In this document: positions 34,151-49,200 of the stretch, piece after piece
Numbering within the stretch: position 1 is the first letter of the stretch
How the letters are laid out: every line of letters starts with the position of its first letter
Program-made: the position numbers and the translations under genes
Assembly (NCBI RefSeq): GCF_963576615.1
Contig: NC_088708.1
Location: forward strand, 46,673,196 to 46,737,195
DNA length: 64,000 nt
Direction: 5' to 3'
DNA from: Watersipora subatra
Taxonomy: Eukaryota > Bryozoa > Gymnolaemata > Cheilostomatida > Watersiporidae
The notes under the pieces: generated by a model
Told to the model about the DNA's origin: nothing
Seen by the model: only the letters and a program-made list of their open reading frames with translations
Databases searched by the model: none

Positions 34151-37046
34151 TACATGTTTTCTACTTGTGGTTGTTATGGGTGGATGTGGAGAACTAATGT
34201 GGAGAACTATGTATACTAATCCGAAAGCATACACAACATCAGTGTTTGATTTGCTTTGTCATTTTATTTTGACTATGTTCAGTTTGTGTACTTTTGTTTT
34301 GTCATGTGGGAACTAATTCAATTATTACTTGTTCAGGTACAAGTTGAGGTGTTAAGCTATTGTAAGCAATACTGATATTTACCAGTAAAAGGTACTTCTT
34401 TATTCTATAAGGCCAACAATTAAAATACACCAGTAACAAAATTCTAAACAATAATATTAATGACAAAAGTTTAAAATAGCCAATAAAATTTACACCCTTA
34501 TTTGAACAGTTGTCTATGTTTGCTTGCTCAGTCCATACGGCTGCGAGTTTCAACAGTCAAACAAGAGTCATGGCAGTCCTTAAATATAGCGACTCAGTAG
34601 TTGAGATAGGGAAGTAGAAGAGGATCAGCTGATGATGGAGGAGGAGGCTCCATAGGTAGGAAAAAGGTAGAGGCTCCAAAGGCAAAGGGAAGAGAGAGGG
34701 AGGGAGGTTCCCAAAGCAGAGGAATGTGCCTCAGCAGGCAGAGGTAGTCTCAGCAGGTCTGTGAGAAGGAAAGAAATGGATAGATCGATTGATAGACAGA
34801 CCCTGAGTCGTTGGAGCGGTTCTTTTTTAAATATGTCTCTGTTAGCTTGTGAGAAGGTGTTTAGGCGCCCATGTTCTGGTTTTTTATGTTGCAGAGGGTT
34901 AGCAATTGAGTGAACTTGTCTTAAGTACATCATGGGAGTGTAATGATTGGAAATGATGATTAACTCCAATTGTCTTGGTCGTGTCTGGTACAGGTCTGAC
35001 ATCCCTTAATGGTTTTCTGGCATGTCAATTGATGTCTCTTTCCTCATGGGCTCCTTCCACAGGAGGTTTCTAAGCTGCTTGTAGATGAGTATATGACGAC
35101 TGTTTTATTGCTGGTCCTCTAATGTATTGGGTGTCATGTTCATTGTAATATTGCGGTGTTTAGGTGTTTTTCCATTATGCTATCTGCTTTTGCTAATACT
35201 TTTATGCAACATTTTCTCCTGCTGTTTAAGAACGATATGTCCTCATATCGGTGTCCTCATATCGGTGTCAATGTTCGTGGTAAGGCTAAGCTAGTGTAAG
35301 GGTGTAAAGAGAATAGAGTAGAATACAATTGAAGCAAAAATAATACAACTAAAACTATAATATTTTTTAAAACCTTGCACCAACAATAATTAAAGTTAAA
35401 CATGATTAACCAAACCCAAGAAGTAAACATAATTGTTAAACAAGAAAGCATGGATGATATGCATTGTATGAATATGGTTGGTAGGCTGTCGAGTGATTTA
35501 GTCAATTGTCATTTCGGAGTCGCGTGTTACTGTCCTGTTGTTTGTATTGTACTCCCTTGGTGAAGGAAATGGATCCTCCCTTACATCGGTGTGTGTAGGT
35601 GGCTGTGGTCATTAGTGTTAGCAGTTGTAGAGAGAAAGAAGATAGTAATATAAAACAGAAACTTCATACGTTTCAAACACAAGCCGGCGTACCTCTAAAG
35701 AAAATATAAAAACTCAACAGTAATTACTAAATAAAGAATTTATTCAGCTGGTTTGTTTTTTGTGGTGCTACCTATTAGTTTATTTAAAACACATGCATAC
35801 ATGGTTTTGGCTAGCCTATCTTACCCTAAAAAATTGAAAGTTCCAAAAATTAAAAAAAAATATTAAGAAGTGATCATATTTTTTGCTATGTGCCGATCTA
35901 CTTACAACAAAAGATCTATCCTAAAAACTTGGAAACTGAATTTTTATAACATTAATTTGAGGCACCCCGCTAGCTTTTAATGTGGCAAAATAGTTCTTTT
36001 TGAGAAAATTTATTAAAAGTGAAATTACTAGTTACAATCAATTAGCCACTTTCAAAAGTAATAATAATCCGGTCCATTACCTGTGAAGGAACACAATTTT
36101 TTTCAACAACTAGAATTGTATAGAGCATAAATTTCTACACAGTCGATCTACACACGCATATAGCCTATTTGATGAAGTAAAGGATACTAGCTTGTCTTGC
36201 GCTAAACTGACTCATTCTGATTCATTTGTTCAAAACTGTCATTCATGACTAATCACTGTTTCATAGCAGCACTCTTTCATCAGGCAGAAAGCAATTATCA
36301 TACCAGATTAAAATTGCTCATAGCATAATTTTATTGCAAAACTACAGAGATTATCCTAATCTTTACTCTCTGGTAATAGATCATTCAGTATTTACACTCA
36401 AACCTGACTCACCATTCATTTCAAACAACCTTGCAATCGCTTATACACTTACGGAACTTAGCACACACTCGTACACGGATATATTTGCTCTCTCATGCAT
36501 ATATCTCCGGTGTTTAGTGTGTTTCTCCATTATGCTTTTGTTACCGTAATACTTCTATACAACATGGTTAAAATAGTACCTTCAGACCACTTTGCGTGTG
36601 AAAGGAAGACCGCTCTAATTAAAATCTTTACAGCTTTTGACTAAATTTTAAAGTAGTTTTGATGGGTTGAGAGATAAACTTGCTAAAACCTGTGCTAGAA
36701 TGTCTGTAAACTACTAATGGCAACTCTCACACAAAATAAACGGCAATAGTTAGAATGCTGAAGGCAACATCAATGAAATCTGCCTTGTCAGTTGTACAAA
36801 CACTTTTGAGTGTTACGGTTAAACAATTTGCTAGCAAGTCATACTACTAAGTTGTTATAGCATATAAATATAGCATATAATTTGGGATAGGCCGACAAAA
36901 GAACACATTGTTTTACATGCTGTACTTATCTGTCTAGGACAAATACTACATGTCAATAATATTTATGATTATGAAGAGTATCAAAAATTGTTTATTTAAA
37001 ATTCAATACATATGAATTCATTTTATGTTAATTCTCTATTGACAGG

Positions 37047-37250
37047 ATGTTCCAATATAGCCATTGGAATTTAGGTATATCCTATGTTCTTACGTTTTTG
37101 GTGGCTCTGCTTTCCATCTCTATACATGGAGAAGATCTTGATGAAGACAGTCATTACACTAACAGTTGGGCTGTAGAACTTCATTCAGATGCGACTCATG
37201 AAGACGTGACAGCTTTCGCCCATAGCCATGGATTTGTAAATAATGGTCTA
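37047..37250 (+). CDS. Convertase exon 1 (signal peptide, prodomain start)
   Basis: 68 codons. Hydrophobic core [18 protein letters not shown], then the prodomain NSWAVEL. Donor cta|gtaagt. The ATG lies one base after an acceptor-like ctattgacag, suggesting upstream 5' UTR exon(s) or trans-splicing. Confidence 0.88.
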
Positions 37251-40200
37251 GTAAGTTTAATTACTCTAACTTTCACTTTTGGTTCGAAAGACAGTTTCAC
37301 TAAGTTGTGAGAACAAATCGTTACAAGGAAACTATTAGCATCTACTTTAATAATATTAACTGTTAAAGTTATAATCATCTAGTCGTAATCTGATCATGCG
37401 ACCCATACTTCTTGCCAAATGGCGCAAACCTTTTCTGCAGCATTTTTCGACTATCATGAGTGGCCAACAGGTTCCTCATGTTTAGCAGAGGATGATATGC
37501 ACTCCTTCGAGCTAAGGTTAAAAAATTTAACTAATTTTTAGGCTAGGTTTTGAGATATTCGGGCTCAAAGTGACAGCTTTGCAATGATAATGAAATAGAC
37601 GCATAAGAACAATAGACATGGTTTTATTGAATGCGTGAAGGATATTTGTGAAAATATTTCAACAAAGGAGGTGGCATGAAAGTGTAAACAGAAGCACATC
37701 GTGTTCAACTACGTCCCATTTGAGCCGTTTTGGTGAGGGATTCCAACCTACAGCGTTTTTGTGATGGCTGCGATTAACTGTTCGTTTTTGAGCTTTTAAG
37801 AGGTTGTAATCACATTTCCACATATTTTGCACCTACAAAACAGCAGAGTAAGACATGGTGAACCTTTTGATACCAAATACCTGTAAGGTGAATTTTGTTG
37901 CAAGTCAACCTTTAAGAAACAATTGTATTTAGATGAATTTACATCTTTTATTATTATCTGTTGTTCTTATAATTATTATGTTGTTAATCAGCCTTGTCTG
38001 TGGAGATCGTTTGGTGTACAATTATATTAGTGAATGTGTGTTTACTTTTGTTTTTAACTGTATTACTTCTCTATTGTATTTTGCATTTAATATTCTCCAA
38101 TTGTCATGCTAGACTATACATGTAGCTGATAAATTGTGCTTGTAGTTGGTCTCATAAGCTACATTATTGATAGTCTGCTAAAGATACGCACAGTACAGAC
38201 AGTATTAAGAGTAAAATGCCGCCTTAAAGCAGATTTTTGTACTAGCTTTAGAGATCATGCAATCTCTGGCCTCTCAAACAATCTAACACGTACAGCTTGT
38301 ACATTTGTAGCTTCTTCCAAATAATGTAACACATATGACATGTGTATTTCTAGATACTTCCCAACTCCAAATTCTATAGTTTCCATCATCCACGAATAGC
38401 CAAGCGATCTGCTGAACATGCAGAAGACCACACTAACCTTCTCAGCAGTCATGTGCATGTGAGTCTCTCTGTCCGTACTAAAACTGACACTTTGTACACC
38501 TTATTGCCTTCTATTGTGTTCGTCATTATAAAGGGTGATATATGTTACTAAGGGTTATATATGTTACTAAGGGTTATATATGTTACTAAGGGTTATATAT
38601 GTTACTAAGGGTTATATATGTTATTAAGGGTTATATATGTTACTAAGGGTTATATATGTTACTAAGGGTTATATATGTTACTAAGGGTTATATATGTTAC
38701 TAAGGGTTATATATGTTATTAAGGGTTATATATGTTATTAAGGGTTATACATGTTATTAAGGGTTATATGTTATGAAGGGTTATATATGTTATTAAGGGT
38801 TTAAGCTTTTATTTAATCATTGCTTTACTTTCAATATTTGAATAGTAAAAAGGAGTCTGAACAGGATGGTGTCATAGAGACTGTTCAGTTTCTCTTGGCG
38901 ACTACTGTTAATAAGCTCTACATGGGCTCACGTTAGATAGTTCTGAGTGATCAACGACAGCAAAGCGAAGGTTTCTGATGTGTTTTATAATTACTATAAT
39001 TTCTACTATTACATTTGGAACATGAACTTCCACGGTCAGTGCATCAGTCCTGAATTTTAGTGTAGCAAATTTAGTTACAGAAAGCAGTAGACATGTTTTA
39101 ACATAAAATTAATTGTATTTGGCTGATTTTTTTCCAGGTTTTTTTTAGATTTTTTTTGTTGTTGGAGGAAAACAAAATTATTAGATGCTATATGATATTA
39201 TATTAGATGAATATATATTTTCTCACAGGTGCGGTCTGTAGAACAACAGGTAGCCAAGAAGAGAGTGAAACGTGGCCATATACCTGAACCTAAGATGGTT
39301 TTTGCAGATCAATACTGGAAGGATACTTGGTATTTGGTGAGATAATCATAAGACGTACTACTGGACGAACTTTTGAAAAAAACAATCCACGATGTATTAT
39401 TGAATGAACACGTGGTATTCCGTGAGATAATCTTAAGGTACACTAATAGACGAACACTTTTCACAAGGATTTTTTTATTAGATAACCTTCAGAGGTTCCC
39501 ACTAAAAAGTTTGGTATTTTGTAAGATGCTTTATTGCAAGTATCATTCTTAATATGCATTGGTGTCAGTTTGTATGCCATTGACGACACAAGTTCATGTC
39601 AAGTCCATGTCTCGCCGTAATTGGGGAGTTTTCCTCTGTTTTGCTACCTTTACCAATGTACTGCTTTTGAAAGCGTAGAGACACCAGCAATGACCAGAAG
39701 TTCAGTTGAGCTGCCATATTTACTGCAAAATAAATTTCTTATTAACTGTTGCAGTACTTAAATGAGGATCTCATCCTTTTATATCTGAAATAGAATACAG
39801 AAACATACTTGAATCATTGAGTTAATGAAAGGCTGTGCAATTCATTATCTAGCTAGCACATGACAGAATTCGTGATGCCAACCACATAATGGGTAAAACA
39901 TTTCGTCACAAATTTTTCCTTGGTTTGCACAAGTTTTTGCACAAAAAATTTATTGTTAATCAATATAGGGGGTCCTACCACACAAAGTTGTCGTCAGAAT
40001 AGTCACTTTTAAAATCACTGTCGTTACTTTTAAAATCACTGTCACCTTTTTCAAGTTGGTAACCAAAACAACCTCTTTCTTCACATTCGTTATTTTAATA
40101 CAAATATCCATTCTGGTGGCACTGGGTTGCGTTAAAAACCTGAAACTTGCTCAGTTTGAACTTCTGCTAACCAAAAGCATGGCTCAACCAGCGACCTTCA

Positions 40201-43200
40201 CAAACTTCTTAGTGATGTTTGGGAGCGTTGCTGATTACTCCGCGAAGAGTGACAACCATCTTAGGTTTTTAGGGCTACATTTCTTGTACTGAAAATAGAC
40301 CGACATTGTCTTTAATAATCACTGTCAGTCACAGACTTGGAAACGGATTTGCTGTCAATGTCGTGGCATTACATTGCTGTTTACTTTAATTATTTGGCAG
40401 TCTATAAATGCTGGGCCAGATGTTTCAAACCCAAAACTAGTGAAGTTTCGGTTGAATGTGTTGATTTTTGGACAAATAATAAGTTAGTAAAGGTACGGCT
40501 ACACGTAACAAATTTTTTGTTGGTTCTAACCGAAATCACGAAATGATTGAAACACAGAATTATTCTGCGCTACTAGAATTGTGCTAGCGAGCACGATTCC
40601 AGCAGCTTTTGCAATTAGTATAGTCCAAGAGACGTATAATTACACACAATAAAAGTATAAGTGCAATTCAACATAGTACACACGATGCAACTGCTTAGAT
40701 TGCGTTATTGTATGTATTTATTGTTTGGACGCTATAGCTACAAATTGTTTATTTTTCAATTATATTTCCTTTTTAGCAGCAAAAGTTTTGTGGTAAAAAA
40801 TGTTGCCATCTTTAGCGCAATCAAGTCAGTTGCATTGTATTTACTATGGTGAATTTTCTTAATATTTTTCTTGCGTGTCGCATTATGTTCTCGGACTACA
40901 TATATCTTAAAATTTGCTAGAGTCGTGTTCGCTAACCAACAGTAGCGCAACTTAAACAGTTACATCGTGTGTTCTATGTTGAATTGCTTTGGTACTTTTA
41001 TTGTGTGTCGCGATACATGTCTTGGACTATACTAATTGCTAAAGCTGCTAGAATCGTGCTCGCTAATAATTTGTTTAATCTGTTAAAAGCGTTTTGACGA
41101 CGAACTCGGTAGGCATGCACAGCTCAAATAATTCTGTGAATTTCGACCGATTAATTCTGCGTTTTTCGTGATTTCGGCCAGAACTCCGAACCAACGAAAA
41201 ATTCGTTACGTGTAGCCGTACCTTTAGTAATCCCACTTACACAATCATCGTCACCTACATTGATAAATGGTCGTCTCGTCTGTCACTTTTTAAATATCCA
41301 TGTCGTCGGGTCATCAGAATCGTCACAAAACATGGGAGGACCCCCAATATATACTACATTCACCGTTCTAACTTTTAAATGGAATGAAGGTGTTTGTTTA
41401 TTTTTGTATGTGCTCTCTAAAAGTTTAAATACATTTATGCTATATATACTTAATCTTTATAGTATTTTGGAAAAGTCTGGGCACGTATTTTTTTTAATAG
41501 CTTGAGCATCCTAAATGAAGTGTGCGTATTTTAACTAATCGTCATTAAATATTGGCAAGTTTAATAACTATGTACACAAATATTCCATAGTATAGCAGAT
41601 AGCCGCGCGGTGTAGTGGCTAGTGCGCCTGTCTGCAAAACAGGAGTTTTTAAGTTCAATTCCAGTGCGGAGTGGTTTTTTGCACGTATTGAATTGTTATA
41701 ACTGGACATATGACAGACAAACCAACAAAGAAACAATTAGATTTATATATATAGATTTAATGGGAAATGGTTACTGACTACTTTGTCGAATTTTTAACCC
41801 GGTGTCATTACTTTTCACCTATTCAAGCGAATGGCCGATACCTATAAGCAATTGGAAAGTTGTTTTTCAACTGCCTGTAAAACCTTGAAAAGTTCTGCAC
41901 AATGCTTTGCAGTCATATACTGCAGCCTATTGGTCCTTGTGGCATACTCTTATTAACAATCTCTTGTAGGCTTTTTGTGTTACTTTTGAGCTGTTATGTT
42001 TCACTCACTCCAGGGCGACTGTGTTTCATTTACTCCAGGGCTGTTATGTTTCACTTACTCTAGGGCTGTTATGATTCACTCACTCCAGGGCGACTGTGTT
42101 TTATTTACTCCAGGGCTGTTGTTTCACTTACTCTAGGGCTGTTATGTTCAAATCAATAAAATTAATCTTATTAAAGTTAGGAATGAATGAAGTCCTCTCA
42201 GTCCTAATAGAATATTATGAACAACCTCAATGTTTCTTAGTTTAGTCGATACTCATACTGTTCACATAGTGCTATGCCCGGCTTCAACTACCACCATACA
42301 CCAGCTTTATTATAGGGATCTTATAATGGATGTCAGATGGATTAACATCAAGATGTGCCTTAAGGATGTTCAGAAAATTGTGTTTCACAGTTACTGCCTA
42401 ACACATTTTTTTCATGAGAATGTAGGAACACATTGCGTTGTATGTGTTCAAATTTTATAGGTGTATAAGTATACGTCTGTGGCATTCTAATTCCAGATGT
42501 CTACCATTCACAGTTAAAAAAAATTATCAATGTAGTTTCTGTGGTGATTGAGGTTAACAATGTTATAGACCGAGTTGAACAGATGACCTCCAATTGTATC
42601 ATTAAAAACTGTGACCTTGAACCTTTGTAAATAGTCAATAGTTGGTATGGTGTAATAACAGGCCACTGGCCTATAACGAGCATGCGTAGCAGATGCTAAA
42701 ATGTTTTTACTGGATTCATCAGTGGCTGCAATGAATGGAGTTATTACTCTATCATTGTGTCTGTTGAAAGCATCATTTTGAGGATAAGTCCAAATCTATG
42801 GATACGCAAAGTCCTAAGTGATTGCCCATCATGTATCTTTATTAAATGATAGACATCTTTTCATGCATATTCTCAATGTTATATGTGGATAATCCTAAAT
42901 CACCCTTATTTAGTTAGTTGTTTAATGTAAATAAACATAAAGGCAGCCAAGTGAAACGCAATGAAAACAAGGCATTCATGCATTAATATAGTAAGTACGA
43001 ATCATTGCTTAGTATAATTAGTAACCTCTACAGTTGGTAGCTATTCCACTCGCAGCCATTTTCGATTTCAGTTAACTTTTTTAGCATTTATTAGAAAAGT
43101 AATTTTTCTTGAGAATTTTACAGATCTATCTTGCTGGTGGCCATTTCTGAGGCCATTTTAGCAGTTGTTGGTTTTGACAAACATGTGAAAGACTAAAAGC

Positions 43201-46200
43201 CTAGGTACTGCAATGATGACTATTGATTACACTTTTTTAGATATTTGCAGTTATTATGGTTATTATTTTAGAAACGGGGTATCGGCAGCAAAAGTGCTTT
43301 TGATATGAATGTTATACCAGCCTGGCAAAAGGGTTACACCGGGAAAAATATTGTTGTAACCATATTAGATGACGGGATAGAGCGGGACCACCCTGACCTT
43401 CAACCTAATTATGTAAGTATCCGGTCTATTTCATGATGAAGAGATTGAGGCCAATTTAAAAAGCTATTTTAAAAGAGGTCGTTTATAGCTCTCTATTCTT
43501 CATTATATTATTTTATTAGCACTAGATGGCAGATAATAGGTGTGCAGCAGCGACACGCACACTGAGTAGGCAAACAGATTTTTAAAATTTATTCAGATTG
43601 AAATATGTAAAAATATTAAACATTTTGTTATTAAAAACATATTTGCTTTGATTTTGCTGGTAGGAATAATCAATATTTTGTTCACGTTAGAATGTTATTC
43701 AGAATGTATTTGCATTTGGCGGTCATTGATTTTTGATGTGCTTACTTTTAATAATCAATTGTTCACAATTAGAACCTTTGTTGAGCCATGTTTAGGCGTG
43801 AGTAGTGGAGAGGATGATGGAAGTCTGCACTCTCTAATTTTAGCCTTGCATATATTCTCTTCTCACGTAGTGTTAGCTAATGAAATGGAACAACCAGTAG
43901 TGAAACTTGGTGTGTGCATCCAGTTTTAGTTTCTGTCAGTTCTCTAACATGACAAAGTAGTAAATAATGTTGCATGTGTTCTTAACCATATAGGGCATCA
44001 GAATAGAGCATCGGAATAGAACATTGTTGGATATTGGCTTCAGCTCTGTTGCCTTGTTTATCTTCATTAGAATTACAGTAGTCGGAAGACAACAAGAGCT
44101 TGTACCACACACACTGCTAGCCGCTATGGTCGTTACTTTTATATTTCAGTATTCATATTTATTATATTTGGTGACAGATTTACAAAAGCAAAAACAAAAA
44201 AGAGCATATAAAGTGTGTGTATTCGTAATTTATAGACATTATGAATTGGCATGCCAATTGCTGAGGACCATGCTTTTTATTATAAATTTATGCAGCTCTT
44301 TGAATTAAAAAAATTTTTAATTATGTTTTTTTATGTAAGAGATGGTCATATAATATTGGTGATGATTCTCTCATTAATATTTGCTAATGTTTTACTGCTT
44401 TGTCTTGCTGTAATCTGTGGTGTTGTCAGTTTTATGTTGTCAAGATTATAGCATATAAATAAGACTTTGAGTAAAAACGTATACAGAGATAGAATAAATT
44501 TTAGAAGTCTTCATAAGAAGATAAGCCTAAAATGAAGGAAAGAGGTCGGAGCTGCTGTAAACGCTCTAATATCGGTAGTAACTAGTAGGTGGGCGACTAA
44601 GTTTATACCTGAAATGATGACGCGGAAGCGTGTGAACTTCCTCAAAGTTCAAAATTTATTTCTTTGTGAATTGTCACTATTTTACAAGAACTCGCCACGG
44701 CCAGTCACTTGGAGAGTTGCGGTCAAACATGACAAGTGAAGCGTGTCAGTTGGCATCATAGCTGATTAGCCAGCTTAGCGGACCAGATTAGCCAGCTGGA
44801 AAGATGTCACATCTATTCACAGTTCAATAGTACTACTGCTCTTTCAGCTAGGCTCAAACTGTTTACAAGCTCAACCAACAGCTATAAAATTTAGATTATG
44901 AAATCTGATAAACTGCAGAAAAGTGCTATAACATGTATCATCAAGCTCGCTTCAAAGTTCCCACAGTACTTATTCATTCAGAGCATTTTCCATCCACCTG
45001 CATAAGATAATCTAATAAAAAACCTCTTTTACTACTTTGTTTTTAACATTAGAGTACAATCAAACCTTTCATTTGCAATCACTCTTACATACAAGTTGTT
45101 TTGACATACAATGTAAAATTTCAGCATATATTTGTTTCAGTGTACAAAGTAATTCGTCGTGCACAATGTATGTAACTTCTCAAAACATTACAGCTTCATA
45201 AGCAAAAGTAAACTAGCTAAAAAAAATTATAAATAAGTATTTAAAATAATTGTATTAAATTAATATAAACTATATTCTGTGTAAGGTAGAGTGTATACTT
45301 CTGTGTATTTCTATCATCCTTAAGCCTGGTTTCCATATGACAGCGCAAGGCGTGCAACAAGGCGAACGACGTCGTGTGTAGGCCAGCTGTGATATGGAAA
45401 CGTCATCGCACGACGATCGCGCGACGTGCGTACGCTGATTGCAAGGATCCAACAGAATTGATCCTTGCGATGGGTGCGCGCGATGATGTATCCCACAATA
45501 CACCGCTAGACATTTTCAACCTATCCCACAATTCAAACAGAGGGCTGTGTTCCAAAGAAATTGGTGTTTCGTACGAAAGAGTAAGCCTGGTTTTCATATG
45601 ACAGCGCAATTTCGCAACGGAGGACTGTTTTTCCGAAGAAATATGTCTCTCATACGAAAAAGTAAGGAAATTATCCACCTTGTCCAATGCAAGCATGGCG
45701 CCTACGCGCGATATGGAAACACTGCATCGCGGCCCAAGAAATGCATTGCGCACGATCACTGGGCTGCGCACGATCATTGCGCTGTCATATGGAAACCAGG
45801 CTTTACTAGCACCAAGCCTATATATTGTTGACACTACACTTCTAGTCACTTGTCTCTGTATTAAAGTAACAATAAAATTGATAAAGGGAATACTACTATA
45901 TCTTCCATATAGTCCTGGTCTTGCACCATCTAACTTCTTCTTGTTGGGACCTGTTAAGGAGTTTTTGAGAGGAACCCACTTCAATAGTGATGACGAAGTT
46001 AAGATTGCAGCGAGTTACTTTTGAAAAATTCAATCTAAAGATTTCTATGCTGAAAGCATTCATAAGCTGGTACCTCGATGGCAAAAGTGTGTGTCATTGC
46101 ATAGAAATTATGTAGCAAAAATCCAAAATTTAGCCTTCTACTTATAATAGAACTCATTTTATAAACCTATGTGATTCAACTTGCTCATTGATTGGCCCTC

Positions 46201-49200
46201 ATGCTTACTACTCAACCTACTCATTGCACAGCCTACGCTTCTGCTATTAGCTCTTTAAGGTTAAGTAAGAGTAACAACCTTTCTTAACTGAACTTTATCA
46301 CGGACTATCTTGAACGCAATAACATTCTAGACTCTAATCAATTTGGTTTTAGAAAAGGTATTGGAACAAGAGATGCAATTATTTCCTTTACAAACAAAAC
46401 ATTCCAAGCTTTTAACAAGCTTTTGCTATTGGCTCTTTAAGGTAAAGTAAGATTGAAAACCTCTCTTAACTGATTATTAATTTAAGAATTTACTAAGTTC
46501 CCGAGTTTTTACTTTTACTGCGAGAACTGATCGATCCGCCATTAGTTCAATCATGAGTTTAATTGCATCATCTAGGGCTTTGGTAAATTGTATACAAACG
46601 GAAATGACAGTTTAATAATTTTATTTAGTTATAAAACTAAATATTGCTTCGGAACATTTTAGCGTGGCATCAAATGATTAGACTATACATATAGGATATT
46701 TAGTTAGGGTAAGTGGGAGCTCCATAAAACTTTCGACTGTTGTTTTTTATCTAGCCTGGTTAACACCCCGTGGCTTCTTAGTATTTATTAGTTACATTGT
46801 TTTCAGCATATGAAGGATTCCTTTTAATTGTTTTTAAGACCTAAACAAGGTCGTATTTCTAATTTACATTTTTTTCCCACTTACGAATTGATTTTGCTTG
46901 CGACTTAATGTGAGCATCTGTTTAAAATGCCTGTTTTGCTTGTTTTCTACTTGTGGCTAAAATAGTACCTCTGCTTGCCTATTGCATATTTAGCCTATTG
47001 CATAGTTTAAGCATCTATTTAAATGGCATATGTAAGCTCGTCATATGTTACTATGCTATTTAAAAGTAATTAGCGATGCTAATTACTTGCTATATTTATT
47101 TAGAAGTTATAGTTAGTTTTTGACTTGCGAAAAACATTCATTGAAATGCTTATACGAATGCTTACTCCAACATTGTACGATTTTTTTTACATACAAAGCA
47201 AATCTGGGAAAGAATCAACTTTGTTTGTCATTGTTTGACTGTATATCCGGGTCAAAAAAGACTCTACGGATGCATAGCATGGCATATCAAACTCTAGGTG
47301 AATCGTCAATAAGTTTTATGTAGCAATTATTTGCCATAACCAACTTATGTTTATGTTTTACATTAAGTTACTACCATTATGAATTTTAGAAGCACGGGCG
47401 GACATACATAAATTCATGCTTCTAAATCCATTCTATTCTTAACTTACAACTAAGCACGGGCGGACATACAGTAATTCATGCTTCTAAATCCATTCTATTC
47501 TTAACTTACAACTTGCACAATATTTTGGTAGATTTTCTCAAAAAACATCAATATTTTTCTATCATTTGTGATTGTTTTTGATGTTTGAGGTCATCTGACT
47601 GCCAGGATGTTTCAAGATTAAAATCGACAAAATTTGATCGCGGTCAAAACACTAAAAATTGTTACTATAACATATTTTTCAATTTTTGAACATTTGAAAA
47701 TACCTTAGTAATTAGTAATTACATACAGCCAGTTTAATTGATCTTTACTATAATAAGAGACATGTTAGTCTGTCTGAAGCCATGCTAAGAGCATGGGGAA
47801 TGATAAATCCTTAGGTTGTGTAGGAACGAGAGGTTGACTGGTTTCTCACAATCTATTTAATCAACTGACTAGCATGCAAAAGGATATAGCAAGTCATGCC
47901 ATATTAGGAGAATGAGTCATTGGAAGCAAAACAACAATTGCGTAAGTAGGTCATTTCTGCTAGCTAGCTGACCTTGGGGAATAAGACAACAGGGAAGAAA
48001 GATTGCCACACAGAAGAACCGACCGAGATATTTAGATCCCCAGTCGAGCGTGGTGCAAACTGTGCCACTCATCACCTTGCTGCACTGTGGGTGGAATAAT
48101 AATATTTAATAATAATAATTTATACATTTATATATATAAATCTCAGTGTTTGTCATCTGTTGGTCTGTCGTCCAGGTTTGTCGGTCCGTATGTCCAGTTA
48201 TAGCGATAAAGTTTTAGGAATGAAAAAGCCGTTTTGTACTGGAATTCAACTCACAAACCCCGGTTCTCCAGACAGGCATGCTATCGACGACACCACACTG
48301 CTTACATGCCTATATATACTATGGAATAATTGTGCATATACTAATTACACTTGCCAATTTTCATGACAATGTTTCATGCTTCAGCTAGCGCGCCTAATCT
48401 ACTGGAAGAAAAATACGTTCCCAGATTTTCCCAAAATGATATAAATAATTATATGTATGTATGTATAGCATAAACTTAATTAAGCTTATTGCACACACAG
48501 AAATAAACGTTCTCATTTATAAGTTAGAATGGTATATGTTGTGTATGTTGATTGAAAATAAATTATCTGTGCAAAAAATTTCTACCTGTGTAATGGCGGA
48601 TATTCAGCTAGTATAAACCCAAGTGTTTGTCACTTATCATAAAGTTATAAGAACAACAAAGCTGCTTTGCACTAGTGTTGAACTTGGATACATTCTGCAG
48701 ACTGGCATGCTATTAACTACACCACACAGCCTACTTGCGATAAGGGGCAATAATTAGCACAGGTGATTAATACTAGCATGCTTGAAGGTCATGATTGTGT
48801 GAGAGATCATGATGCGTAACGATTATAAGTACAATTATTTCAAGCTATAGCAAGCTAGCTGTGTGGTTTAGTGCTTCGCTTTACATCTGTGCATCTGCAG
48901 TATGTACGGTTTCAATTCCTGAGAGGTACTGTATTTTTTCGTAAAGCCCATGGCGGAAGGATGGACACAGCTTTTATTATAGTAAAGATTTAGACTAGCT
49001 CAAGTTGCTAAAATTCATTGGGTAAAGAAACTCCAATGGCAACCAATGGGAACTATGTTACCTGCCACTGTTTATAAGCTGTTTTAAATCTTGACCGAAT
49101 GTATAGCATAAGAAGTAGGAAATGTTTTTCAACAATCTGTTTTAGCTATCCCTCGAGTTTTTGAATACTTGAATTATTCATTGACATACACAGAATTAAA

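Larger units (their letters stand above)
31340..37046. other. Divergent intergenic region between LANCL and convertase genes
   Basis: It holds the LINE tail at 32580-33029 and family C repeat at 33540-34150. Otherwise it is AT-rich, with a purine-rich stretch near 34620-34720 and two related segments near 35130-35220 and 36500-36560 (both around tgtttttccattatgct). No further gene was seen. Promoters and 5' UTR exons for both genes should lie here. Confidence 0.5.

Noticed and set aside
34625-35002. 125-residue minus-strand open frame
   Set aside because: Low-complexity purine-rich DNA on the plus strand; no recognisable domain or splice context.
41602-41674. Possible tRNA-Cys gene
   Set aside because: The anticodon arm is good, but the acceptor stem does not pair and the SINE tail follows.
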